Below, piece after piece: positions 1 to 6,418 of a stretch of 7,022 nucleotides of DNA. The translations under genes were made by a program, and so were the position numbers. The notes beneath the pieces are model-generated. The model was not told where the DNA came from. It saw only the letters and a program-made list of their open reading frames with translations, and did not search any database. The first letter of the stretch is position 1, and every line of letters starts with the position of its first letter. The stretch is from Myxococcales bacterium UBA5297 (lineage in GTDB: Bacteria > Myxococcota > Myxococcia > Myxococcales > UBA5297), in NCBI GenBank assembly GCA_002408385.1, contig DHSB01000201.1:7989-15010 (forward strand), written 5' to 3'.

Positions 1-1
1 G

Positions 2-2401
2 CTCCTCGGTCTCGACCACCAGGCCGAGGGGCTCGTGCGCGAGCTCGCGCGGCTCTTCCCCGACAGGCCCGAGATCGTGCGCGAGCTCGCCTCGCTCGAG
101 CAGCGGCGCGGGCACCCGCGCGAAGCGCTCGCCTTCCACCGGGTCGCGCTCGCCCTGCGCTACGACGACAGCGGCGCCCGCCGCTCTCTGGTCTCGGGCC
201 TCATCGCCCTCGGCAGGGTCGAAGAGGCGATGAAGGAGCAGCGCGAGCTGAACCTGCTCGAGCCGTGGAGCGTCGAGACCTGGCTGCGCACCGCCGAGCT
301 CGCCGCAGCCAACGGGCTGTTCGACGAGGCGCGCGAGGGGTTTGCCCGCGCGCGGGAGATCGCCCCGGAGAACGCCGAGGTCTTCGAGCGCGAAGGCCAC
401 GCGCTCGCGCGCCTGAACGACACCGCCGGCGCGACGGCCTCGCTCGCGCGCGCGCTCGAGCTGCGGCCCCAGGACCCGCGCATCAAGGAGGCGCTCAAGG
501 CGCTGCGGGGCGAGGGGCAGGGCTTTGGCGAAGACCTCGCGCGCGAGGCGGCGAAGGTCATCGCCGAGACCCGGCCGCTCGAGGGCGAGGACTCGGTCGT
601 GCTCTCCGAGGTGGTGGCGACCAAGGTCTTCCCCAGCGGGCTCGCCTCGCGCTTCGAGCAGCTCATCGTGCGCGCCCAGACCCCGCGCGGCGTCGAGGCC
701 GAGCGCAACCAGTGGGTCACCTACTCGCCCGACCGCCAGGAGCTGCGCATCCTGCGGGCGCGGGTGATCCGGCCCGACGGCTCCATCGTCGAGTCGCACG
801 CCGAGTCGGAGCGCTCGCTCTCCGACACCTCCACCCGGCTCTACTACGACGCGCGCGCGCGGCTGGTCAGCTTCCCCACGCTCGCGCCCGGCGACGTGGT
901 CGAGCTCTCCTACCGGCTCGACGACACGGCCAACGACAACCTACTTTCGGACTACTTCGGCGACGTTCAGGGATTGCAGAGCGAGGCGATCAAGGCGCGC
1001 TTCGACTACTACCTGTTCGCGCCGCCGGGGCGGACGATCTATTCGAACGAGCCGGGCGTCGGGCTCGAAAAGCGCGAGGAGGCGCAGCCCGACGGCTCGC
1101 GGCTCTACCACTGGTCGGGGCGCGACCTGCCCAAGCTCACCCCCGAGCCCGGGATGCCCGGCGGGCCGGAGGTCGCCGAGCCGCTGCACGTCTCGACCTA
1201 CAAGGACTGGGACTCGGTCGGGCGCTACTACTGGGGCCTGGTGCGCGACCAGCTCACGCCGACCGACGAGATTCGCGAGCAGGTCGCCGAGCTGAAGAAG
1301 ACCGTCCCGGCCGGCGACGAGCTGGCGATGATCCGCGCGGTCTACGACTTCGTGGTCAGCCGCACCCGCTACGTCGGCCTCGAGTTCGGCATCCACGGCT
1401 ACAAGCCCTACAGGGTAGACAAGGTGCTCGCGAGGCGCTTTGGCGACTGCAAGGACAAGGCCTCGTTGATGAACGCGCTGCTGCGGGTCGCGGGCATCGA
1501 CTCGCGGCTAGTGCTCCTGCGGATGAAGCGGCTCGGCAAGCTGAAGCCCTACCCCGCCTCGCTGGCGGTCTTCGACCACGCCATTCTCTACGTGCCCAAG
1601 TACGACCTATTCCTCGACGGGACCGCCGAGCTGCACGGCACAGGCGAGCTGCCCGTGCAGGACCGCGGTGCCACCGTGCTCGTCGTCCAGCCCGACGGCG
1701 GCAGCGTGCTCGGCGAGGTGCCCGAGGCCAAGGCGGCCGACAACCTCATCGCCTCCGAATACGAGGTGGCCCTGTCGCGCGCGGGTGACGCGACCATCTC
1801 GGGCAAGACCGTCGTCCAGGGCCTGCCGGCCCCAAGCTACCGGCGCACCTATCAGTCGCCCGCGACGCGCAAGCAGCACTACGAGCAGGGCTGGGCGCGC
1901 ACCTTCCCGGGGCTCTCGGTCAAGGAGCTGAACGTCGGCGACCTGACGGCCATCGAGCGGCCCGTCGAGCTGACCTACACCATGCAGGTTCCCCGCTACT
2001 CTCAGCGCGAAGAGGACGCGCTCAGCTTCCAGCCGTTCGGCCAGGGGCACTCGTACGTCGAATCGTACGCGGCGCTCTCGGCACGCCAACACGACCTCGT
2101 GCTCTCGTACCCCTGGATCAACCGCTCGAGCTTCCGTATCGCCCTCCCCGAGGGCTTTGCGGCGCGGGACCTGCCCGCTCCGGTCGAGCTGAAGAGCCCC
2201 TTCGGCGCGCTGACCATCCGGTACGCGGCCGACGGAGCATCGCTGAAGGTCGAGTCCGAGGTCCTCCTCGCGGTCTCGCGGGTCAGCGCGGCCGAGTACC
2301 CGGCTTTCCGCGCATTTCTCGGACTGGTCGATCAGGCGCTCAGCCGCAGGTTGAAGGCGGTGCCGGCGATCGAGGCTCCGAAGTCGGCACAGGTCGAGTA
2401 G
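2..2401 (+). CDS. TPR / DUF3857 / transglutaminase-like protein, 5' end outside window
   Basis: The reading frame is open to the left edge (first full codon at 2), so this is the last 799 residues of a longer protein; the GTG at 35 is not a convincing start because in-frame protein-like sequence precedes it. Residues 1-175 are helical TPR-type repeats rich in Ala, Leu, Arg and Glu (for example AREIAPENAEVFEREGHALA). A DUF3857 domain spans about 196-360. A transglutaminase-like core spans about 445-545 with a full triad: Cys483 in FGDCKDKA, His526 in FDHAILYV and Asp539 in LFLDGTAE. The remaining 240 residues look like the beta-rich tail common in this family. Known DUF3857-transglutaminase proteins are often exported, and their substrates are mostly unknown; the N-terminus that would show a signal peptide is missing here. 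The enzyme could be a protease or crosslinking enzyme; only the fold and triad are supported. It seems to be the last gene of its unit, since a hairpin follows the stop. Confidence 0.88.
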   Translation, partial: LLGLDHQAEGLVRELARLFPDRPEIVRELASLEQRRGHPREALAFHRVALALRYDDSGARRSLVSGLIALGRVEEAMKEQRELNLLEPWSVETWLRTAELAAANGLFDEAREGFARAREIAPENAEVFEREGHALARLNDTAGATASLARALELRPQDPRIKEALKALRGEGQGFGEDLAREAAKVIAETRPLEGEDSVVLSEVVATKVFPSGLASRFEQLIVRAQTPRGVEAERNQWVTYSPDRQELRILRARVIRPDGSIVESHAESERSLSDTSTRLYYDARARLVSFPTLAPGDVVELSYRLDDTANDNLLSDYFGDVQGLQSEAIKARFDYYLFAPPGRTIYSNEPGVGLEKREEAQPDGSRLYHWSGRDLPKLTPEPGMPGGPEVAEPLHVSTYKDWDSVGRYYWGLVRDQLTPTDEIREQVAELKKTVPAGDELAMIRAVYDFVVSRTRYVGLEFGIHGYKPYRVDKVLARRFGDCKDKASLMNALLRVAGIDSRLVLLRMKRLGKLKPYPASLAVFDHAILYVPKYDLFLDGTAELHGTGELPVQDRGATVLVVQPDGGSVLGEVPEAKAADNLIASEYEVALSRAGDATISGKTVVQGLPAPSYRRTYQSPATRKQHYEQGWARTFPGLSVKELNVGDLTAIERPVELTYTMQVPRYSQREEDALSFQPFGQGHSYVESYAALSARQHDLVLSYPWINRSSFRIALPEGFAARDLPAPVELKSPFGALTIRYAADGASLKVESEVLLAVSRVSAAEYPAFRAFLGLVDQALSRRLKAVPAIEAPKSAQVE

Positions 2402-2405
2402 CCCG

Positions 2406-2425
2406 GTCGCCAGCCCGGCGACTTT
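2406..2425 (+). terminator. Possible intrinsic terminator after the transglutaminase gene
   Basis: Four bases after the TAG, GTCGCC (2406-2411) pairs perfectly with GGCGAC (2417-2422) around a 5-base loop AGCCC, and TTT (2423-2425) follows. The stem is only 6 bp and the T-run is short, so termination may be weak or partial. Placement right after the stop codon supports the call. Confidence 0.45.
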
Positions 2426-2570
2426 GCGCGGCCGCCCGCGGCGGCGAGTGCGGCGCCTCTCCCGTCGGGCCGCCGGCAGGCGCGCTCGTGCCCGAGGCTC
2501 GAGGTCGCGAGGCCACGGGCCGCTCGGGCGGGTTCGGCAGTCCGCGCTCAGGCGAGCCGAGGCGCCGCTC

Positions 2571-2578
2571 GGGGGTGA
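2571..2578 (+). promoter_or_regulatory. Strong Shine-Dalgarno-like site upstream of the kinase, out of frame with it
   Basis: GGGGGTGA at 2571-2578 closely resembles the consensus GGAGGTGA and lies 6 bases before a GTG at 2585. The GTG frame runs through an ATG at 2621 and into the kinase region, but one base out of register with the kinase frame. No comparable site precedes the in-frame TTG at 2631. Either the resemblance is accidental or the true kinase start is the GTG and one base is extra in the TTTT run at 2663-2666. Confidence 0.45.
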
Positions 2579-2630
2579 CCTGTCGTGTCCGTTTCCCACT
2601 CGGATGCGAAATCGGCGACTATGAGCTCGA

Positions 2631-4079
2631 TTGGACAGTCCGTTGAGCAGAGGCTCGATCTCTTTTGGCCGCTACGAGCTGCTGCGGCGCATCGGCGCCG
2701 GCGGCATGGGAGAGATCTGGCTCGCGCGCCTGCCCGGCCTGTCGGGGATCGCCAAGGTCTGCGTCGTCAAGAAGATGCTGCCGCACCTGTCGAGCGATCG
2801 CTCCTTCGTCGAGCGCTTCCTCGACGAGGCCAAGGTGGTGGTCCACCTCGCGCACGGCAGCATTGCCCAGGTCTTCGAGATGGGCGAGGCCGACGGCGAG
2901 TACTTCATGGCGATGGAGTACGTCCAGGGCAAGACGCTCGCCCGGCTCATCGCGCGGCTGCGCGAGCGGGGCGAGCGCTTCCCGCTTCCCCTGGCGCTCT
3001 ACGTCGGCATCCGCGTCTGCGACGCGCTCGCCTATGCCCACCGCAGAGCCGACCCGGCGGGCAGACCGTTGCACGTGGTCCACCGGGACATCAGCCCGGC
3101 GAACATCCTCGTCTCGTACGACGGCGAGGTGAAGGTGATCGACTTCGGCGCGGCCCAGTCGGCGATCAAGGAGGTGAACACCGCCCCGCGGGTGGTTATC
3201 GGCAACCTCGCCTACATGAGCCCGGAGCAGGCGCGAAAGAAACCGGTGGACGGGCGCGCCGACATCTACTCCATCGCGGTCGTGCTCTGGGAGCTCATCG
3301 CCTGGGCGCCGCTGCCGAGCGGGGGCAACTCGACCGAGCGCTGGCGGCGCGCGGCGTACCCGAGCTTCACCTCGCCCTCCAAGTCGCAACCGGACGTGCC
3401 GGCCGAAATCGACCAGACCATCATGCGCGCGCTCAGCCCCGACCGGCGCGATCGGCACCAGGGCGCCGAGGCGCTGCGCGACGACCTCCAGCGCGCGCTC
3501 TCGCAGCTCGCCTCGGAGACCAGCTCGTCGAGCCTCTCGGCCTTCCTGCGCCAGCTCTTCAGCGAGGAGGCCGAGCATGACAGGCGCATGGTGGCCGAGG
3601 CGCTCGACGGCGGGCCGGCCTCGGGAAGGGAGGCCCACGGCGCCGAGGAGGACGCGGACTCCGAGGTGACGACTGCGCCGGCGGCGCTTCCCGGCGGCGA
3701 GCGGCCCCTCGGCGACGACAGCCTGGACTCGCGGACGACCAAGCCGGAGCGGGCCCGCTTTGCGCGCGCAGCCTCACCTGTCGCACAGCCGGTCGTCGCC
3801 CCCGAACCGGGCGAGCGGACGATTCCCGACAGGCAGGCGTTCGAGGCCGCGGCCGCGCTGCGGGCCGAGCAGCTCGTCGCCGGCGAAGAGTGCGGCAGGT
3901 CGGGCGAGACGACCGCGTCGCTGCGGCTGCGCCCCCACGGCTTGCTGCGGCTGCTCCTGTTCGCCGTGGCCTTCTTCCTGGGCACAGTCATCGCGGCGGT
4001 GGCTTTTCAACTTGCGCGAGGCCCCGTCGCACCGCCCTCGGCGAGCGAGCCGCCCGAAGAGGCCCCCCAAGGCCGCTAG
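2631..4079 (+). CDS. Eukaryotic-type Ser/Thr protein kinase with C-terminal membrane anchor
   Basis: A 482-residue kinase that phosphorylates proteins on Ser or Thr, with the catalytic domain at about 12-290. All key motifs are present: glycine loop GAGGMGEIW (22-30), ATP-binding Lys47 in VVKK, helix-C Glu66 in FLDEAK, catalytic HRD with Asp153 and Asn158 in HRDISPANIL, metal-binding Asp171 in DFG, and SPEQ with Glu199 in place of APE. So it should be active. Residues about 295-435 are a low-complexity Ala/Glu/Arg/Pro linker without a recognised sensor. Residues about 441-460 form one membrane helix, leaving about 22 Pro/Glu-rich residues outside, too short for the usual extracellular PASTA or TPR sensor. 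The start is uncertain: a stop at 2622 limits the frame, leaving TTG 2631 or TTG 2643, both with weak ribosome binding sites. If one T of 2663-2666 is skipped, a GTG at 2585 with a strong site would give about 497 residues. Substrate and signal are unknown. Closest resemblance is to myxobacterial kinases. Confidence 0.93.
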   Translation: MDSPLSRGSISFGRYELLRRIGAGGMGEIWLARLPGLSGIAKVCVVKKMLPHLSSDRSFVERFLDEAKVVVHLAHGSIAQVFEMGEADGEYFMAMEYVQGKTLARLIARLRERGERFPLPLALYVGIRVCDALAYAHRRADPAGRPLHVVHRDISPANILVSYDGEVKVIDFGAAQSAIKEVNTAPRVVIGNLAYMSPEQARKKPVDGRADIYSIAVVLWELIAWAPLPSGGNSTERWRRAAYPSFTSPSKSQPDVPAEIDQTIMRALSPDRRDRHQGAEALRDDLQRALSQLASETSSSSLSAFLRQLFSEEAEHDRRMVAEALDGGPASGREAHGAEEDADSEVTTAPAALPGGERPLGDDSLDSRTTKPERARFARAASPVAQPVVAPEPGERTIPDRQAFEAAAALRAEQLVAGEECGRSGETTASLRLRPHGLLRLLLFAVAFFLGTVIAAVAFQLARGPVAPPSASEPPEEAPQGR

Positions 4080-4089
4080 GCACACCGAC

Positions 4090-4134
4090 CGGCCACTTGG
4101 CGAGGCTCCCGATGAAGGAGCACCGGCCGTTTTT
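4090..4134 (+). terminator. Probable intrinsic terminator after the kinase gene
   Basis: Outer stem CGGCC (4090-4094) pairs with GGCCG (4125-4129), inner stem GCTCC (4105-4109) pairs with GGAGC (4117-4121) around a 7-base loop, and TTTTT (4130-4134) follows directly. It starts 11 bases after the kinase stop. The two stems are separated by an asymmetric internal loop (10 and 3 bases), which lowers stability. It would insulate the ATP synthase genes from kinase transcription. Confidence 0.55.
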
Positions 4135-4138
4135 CAGG

Positions 4139-4198
4139 TTGCGGACGATTCCCCGCACGTGCTAATTACCGCCTGATTTTTCTCTGTTTTTTGGCGGG
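4139..4198 (+). promoter_or_regulatory. AT-rich patch with palindromes, candidate atp promoter region
   Basis: This is the most AT-rich stretch of the window. It contains the perfect 8-base palindrome GCACGTGC (4155-4162) directly followed by the palindrome TAATTA (4163-4168), then a T-rich run (4177-4192) flanked by CCGCC (4169-4173) and GGCGG (4193-4197). A weak sigma-70-like pair can be drawn (TTGCGG 4139-4144, 16 bases, GCTAAT 4161-4166), but its match is poor. The position between a terminator and the first atp gene argues for a promoter or operator; the exact elements are inferred. Confidence 0.35.
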
Positions 4199-4222
4199 CT
4201 CGGTCGCCACCACTCCCGCCAG

Positions 4223-4229
4223 AAGGGAG
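4223..4229 (+). promoter_or_regulatory. Shine-Dalgarno site that places the atpZ start at a non-canonical codon
   Basis: AAGGGAG (4223-4229) is a good ribosome binding site. It lies 5 bases before an in-frame ATT (4235) and 8 bases before an in-frame CTG (4238). No ATG, GTG or TTG exists in this frame between the stop at 4163 and the TTG at 4331, which would delete the conserved start of the protein. Confidence 0.6.
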
Positions 4230-4234
4230 AGCCC

Positions 4235-4513
4235 ATTCTGTCAGGCAAGAACGCCAGCGACGACCACGGGCTCAGTCGGGTCGCGACCGCCTACCAGAAG
4301 GCGCTCCCGGTCCTGAACGGCTCGTGGCAGTTGGTCGCCTCGACAGCGTTGGGCGCGCTCCTCGGTTGGTGGCTGGACAAGAGATTCGGAACGACGCCCT
4401 GGCTTCTGCTGGCGGGCGCGCTCCTCGGGGTTTCCGCGGGCATGTACGCCTTCATCCGCGCCGCGCTGGCGATGAACGGCGGCGGGCCACCGACGAGAAG
4501 AGAAGGCCGCTGA
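4235..4513 (+). CDS. atpZ: AtpZ/AtpI-family small membrane protein of the ATP synthase operon
   Basis: This 92-residue protein belongs to the AtpZ/AtpI family found at the head of many atp operons, including as a partner of AtpI. Family-typical features are visible: AYQKALPVL at 20-28, a first membrane helix at about 32-47, the short turn [11 protein letters not shown] (46-56), and a second helix at about 57-75 ending in YAFIR. Proposed family roles are help in c-ring or Fo assembly, or divalent cation supply to the synthase; the role here is inferred. The annotated start is ATT 4235 (or CTG 4238), chosen because of the AAGGGAG site and because the conserved AYQ motif is upstream of the first usual start codon, TTG 4331. 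A start at 4331 would leave 60 residues and half of the first helix's lead-in. The stop TGA (4511-4513) abuts the atpI ATG, indicating translational coupling. Confidence 0.78.
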   Translation: MLSGKNASDDHGLSRVATAYQKALPVLNGSWQLVASTALGALLGWWLDKRFGTTPWLLLAGALLGVSAGMYAFIRAALAMNGGGPPTRREGR

Positions 4514-4915
4514 ATGGCAGGATCGACCACCTCAAGGCTCGTCCTCGGACGCGGCGTCGCGCTCTGCGCGCTGACGACCGCGTTCGCCGCGCTGGCGCCC
4601 GTGTTGCTGGCGGGTCCCTCGCGGCTTGGGGCGGTGATCGGGCTGGCGACCGCGGCGATGGCGACCGGCAGCTCTCTGGGAATCCTCAAGCTCACCTTCC
4701 ACGGCGGGATGAAGCACGCGGTCGCCGGGCTGGCGGTCGGCTTTCTCCTGCGGATGCTGCTGGTCGCGGCAGGGCTGCTGGTCGCGCTCTCGGCGGGCGG
4801 AGAGCCGCTCGCCTTCGCGGCCACCTTCTTCGGGCTTTACCTGGCACACCAGAGCATCGAGATCGCCATGCTGTCGCGGAGCGCTCGCCCCGCGCAGCTC
4901 GAGGGCAAGGCATGA
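4514..4915 (+). CDS. atpI: ATP synthase subunit I (AtpI-like) membrane protein
   Basis: A 133-residue hydrophobic protein with four predicted membrane helices at about 14-33, 38-58, 69-93 and 99-119, matching the size and topology of the ATP synthase subunit I family. It is recognised mainly by topology and by its place directly before atpB; sequence conservation in this family is low. AtpI is thought to act as an assembly factor that helps the c-ring form and is not part of the finished enzyme. Charged residues inside the membrane region include Lys59, Lys67 and Arg80. The ATG directly follows the atpZ stop and has AGAAGG (4501-4506) 7 bases upstream. Its TGA overlaps the atpB ATG by four bases (ATGA at 4912-4915), so atpZ, atpI and atpB are probably translated in a coupled way. 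Confidence 0.78.
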   Translation: MAGSTTSRLVLGRGVALCALTTAFAALAPVLLAGPSRLGAVIGLATAAMATGSSLGILKLTFHGGMKHAVAGLAVGFLLRMLLVAAGLLVALSAGGEPLAFAATFFGLYLAHQSIEIAMLSRSARPAQLEGKA

Positions 4916-6045
4916 AGCGGTTTCTGACCATCGGCTCGTTCGCGCTCGCGGGCCTATTGACCCTGGGCGCCCACGCCTGGGCCTCCAGCCGCGCGCATCC
5001 CGTCGAGGCCTCTGCTCACGCCGCCGAAGCTGTCGCCGCGCAGGCGCATGGGGCCGCGAGCGGCCACGGCGAGTCGCCCAAGACGGCGAGCTGCGAGGAG
5101 ATCCTCGCCACGCCGGCGCTGCCGCAGGCCGAGGGGGTCCCGCCGTCGGTCAGCGAGGTCATCTTCCATCACGTCAGCGACTCGTACGTCCTCGCGTTCG
5201 AGAGCCCGTTCTCGCACAGCGCAGTCGGCGTCAACTTCAAGCACCTGGGGTGCCGGCTGACCGGTTGGAACGGGGTGGTGAACGTGGCCGGCTATCCGCT
5301 CGACTTCACGCCGACCAAGCACGCCTTCTGGCTCTGGTTGGCCGGCGCGGTGCTCATCGCGCTCTTCCTGGCCGCACGGCCGAAGAAGGGCGAGCTGGTC
5401 CCCAAGGGCGCCGCGGCGTTGCTCGAGATGCTGGTGCTCTTCGTGCGCGACGAGATCGCCCGCAAGACCATCTCCGGCAAGGAGGCCGACCGCTACACAC
5501 CGTACCTGCTGACCGCCTTCTTCTTCATCCTGACGATGAACCTGCTCGGCCTGGTGCCCTACGGCGCGACCGCTACCGGCAACCTCGGCGTCACGCTCGG
5601 GCTGGCGCTCTTCACCTTCGTCATCACGCAGGCAGCCGGCATCCGCGCCGCCGGGCTGGGCGGCTACCTCAAGCACCTGACCGGCGGGGTGCATCCGGCG
5701 CTGTGGGTGATCATGGTCCCGGTCGAGGTGCTCGGGCTGTTCACCAAGCCCTTCGCGCTGACGATCCGCCTCTTTGCCAACATGGTCGCCGGGCACATCA
5801 TCATCTTCTTCCTGCTCGGGCTCATCTTCATCCTCAAGTCGGCGGCGGTCGCGGCGATCTCGGTCCCCTTCGCCTTCGCCATCTATCTGCTCGAGATCTT
5901 CGTGGCGTTCGTCCAGGCGTACGTCTTCACGATGCTCTCGTCACTGTTCATCGGGTTCGGGGTCGCCATGGGCGAACACGGCGCGCACGAGGAGGTCTCG
6001 GGCGCTCACGGTGATGCCCACGGCGAGCACGCGCTTCACCACTAG
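4912..6045 (+). CDS. atpB: ATP synthase Fo subunit a with exported N-terminal extension
   Basis: Subunit a of the Fo motor carries protons to and from the c-ring. The 377 residues exceed the roughly 270 of E. coli AtpB because of an extra N-terminal region: a signal-peptide-like stretch (1-24, with AWA before a likely cleavage at 24/25), a His/Ala-rich segment (25-55), and a polar domain to about 137 with Cys61, Cys114 and the motif VIFHHVSDS. The membrane core follows, with the first helix at about 138-156. The essential arginine is Arg286 in [12 protein letters not shown], with Asn290 and His295 in the positions of E. coli Asn214 and Glu219. Gln335 (FVQAY) and Glu328 match E. coli Gln252 and His245. 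The last 24 residues contain seven histidines. The frame is open far upstream, but ATG 4912 is supported by GAGGG (4901-4905), the overlap with atpI and the signal peptide. The extension resembles, from memory, that of Bacteroidota AtpB proteins. Confidence 0.95.
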   Translation: MKRFLTIGSFALAGLLTLGAHAWASSRAHPVEASAHAAEAVAAQAHGAASGHGESPKTASCEEILATPALPQAEGVPPSVSEVIFHHVSDSYVLAFESPFSHSAVGVNFKHLGCRLTGWNGVVNVAGYPLDFTPTKHAFWLWLAGAVLIALFLAARPKKGELVPKGAAALLEMLVLFVRDEIARKTISGKEADRYTPYLLTAFFFILTMNLLGLVPYGATATGNLGVTLGLALFTFVITQAAGIRAAGLGGYLKHLTGGVHPALWVIMVPVEVLGLFTKPFALTIRLFANMVAGHIIIFFLLGLIFILKSAAVAAISVPFAFAIYLLEIFVAFVQAYVFTMLSSLFIGFGVAMGEHGAHEEVSGAHGDAHGEHALHH

Positions 6046-6078
6046 GCAGGTCCAACACCAACAGAGAGGCTAGACGAC

Positions 6079-6309
6079 ATGCTTTCGCTCGCAATTGCAT
6101 ACCTTTCGGCAGGCCTGGGCGCCGGACTCGCGGTCATCGGCGCCGCGCTGGGCATCGGGCGCCTGGCCGCCGCCGCGATGGAGGGCAGCGCCCGTCAGCC
6201 TTCGGCCAGCGGCGACATCCGCACCTCGATGATCGTCGCCGCGGCGCTGATCGAGGGCGTGACGCTCTTCGCCCTGGTCGTCTGCATCATCCTCGCGACC
6301 AAGGCCTGA
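6079..6309 (+). CDS. atpE: ATP synthase Fo subunit c
   Basis: A 76-residue hairpin protein that forms the rotating c-ring. The first helix (about 5-33) carries the glycine series GLGAG (12-16), Gly21, Gly25 and Gly27 used for tight helix packing. The polar loop has Arg39-Gln40-Pro41, the contact for subunits gamma and epsilon. The second helix (about 50-73) carries the ion-binding carboxylate Glu59 in ALIEGVTLF. The residue after Glu59 is Gly, not Ser or Thr, and position 26 (equivalent to Gln32 of the Ilyobacter sodium enzyme) is Ile, so proton rather than sodium coupling is expected. GAGAGG (6064-6069) lies 9 bases before the ATG, fitting the high expression this multi-copy subunit needs. 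It follows atpB by 33 bases. Ring size cannot be told from this alone. Confidence 0.96.
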   Translation: MLSLAIAYLSAGLGAGLAVIGAALGIGRLAAAAMEGSARQPSASGDIRTSMIVAAALIEGVTLFALVVCIILATKA

Positions 6310-6331
6310 TCCCCGGCATTCGCGCGCGAGT

Positions 6332-6358
6332 GCGGCGGCCCGGGTTTCGGGCTGCCGC
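6332..6358 (+). other. Strong hairpin between atpE and atpF
   Basis: GCGGCGGCCCG (6332-6342) pairs with CGGGCTGCCGC (6348-6358) as an 11-bp stem with one G-U pair and a 5-base loop GGTTT. It starts 22 bases after the atpE stop. No T-run follows, so it is more likely an mRNA stabiliser or partial terminator than a full terminator. Such an element could raise atpE over atpF product, which fits the many c but few b subunits per enzyme; this role is inferred. Confidence 0.55.
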
Positions 6359-6384
6359 GAGGTTTCCGCAGAGAGATGAGATGA

Positions 6385-6408
6385 GCGGGTCCGGCCGGTC
6401 CGGCCCGC
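6385..6408 (+). other. Second hairpin, directly before the atpF ribosome binding site
   Basis: GCGGGTC (6385-6391) pairs with GGCCCGC (6402-6408), 7 bp with one U-G pair and a 10-base loop. The atpF site GGAG (6409-6412) begins at the next base, so the fold could affect ribosome access. The stretch also has the near-direct repeat TCCGGCCGG / TCCGGCCCG (6390-6407), and high GC makes chance stems common, so function is uncertain. Confidence 0.35.
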
Positions 6409-6418
6409 GGAGTGGGCC

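Noticed and set aside
265..1788. Long + strand open frame of 507 codons in another frame
   Set aside because: The product is almost all Arg, Ala and Gly, typical of a shifted reading of GC-rich codons, and it sits inside the true gene.
1607..2599. Long minus-strand open frame (330 codons) under the transglutaminase gene
   Set aside because: It lies opposite a gene with a recognised domain and catalytic triad, its translation is Arg/Gly/Ala-rich without motifs, and long antisense frames are expected at this GC content.
2424..2624. 66-codon open frame in the gap between transglutaminase and kinase genes
   Set aside because: The product is mostly Arg with no family features, and its start has no ribosome binding site; it looks like chance in GC-rich noncoding DNA.
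2655..2670. Programmed ribosomal frameshift at CTC TTT TGG in the kinase start region
   Set aside because: A +1 skip would be needed, but there is no stop or rare codon pause as in prfB, and four Ts are too few for transcriptional slippage; an error or plain TTG start is simpler.
4191..4210. Sigma-54-like promoter before atpZ (TTGGC followed by GC)
   Set aside because: The GG and GC elements are 11 bases apart instead of the required 10, so the match fails.
4324..4911. Upstream extension of the atpB frame through atpZ and atpI
   Set aside because: The frame is open there, but atpZ and atpI are better genes in their own frames, and ATG 4912 has a ribosome binding site, a 4-base overlap with atpI and a signal peptide.
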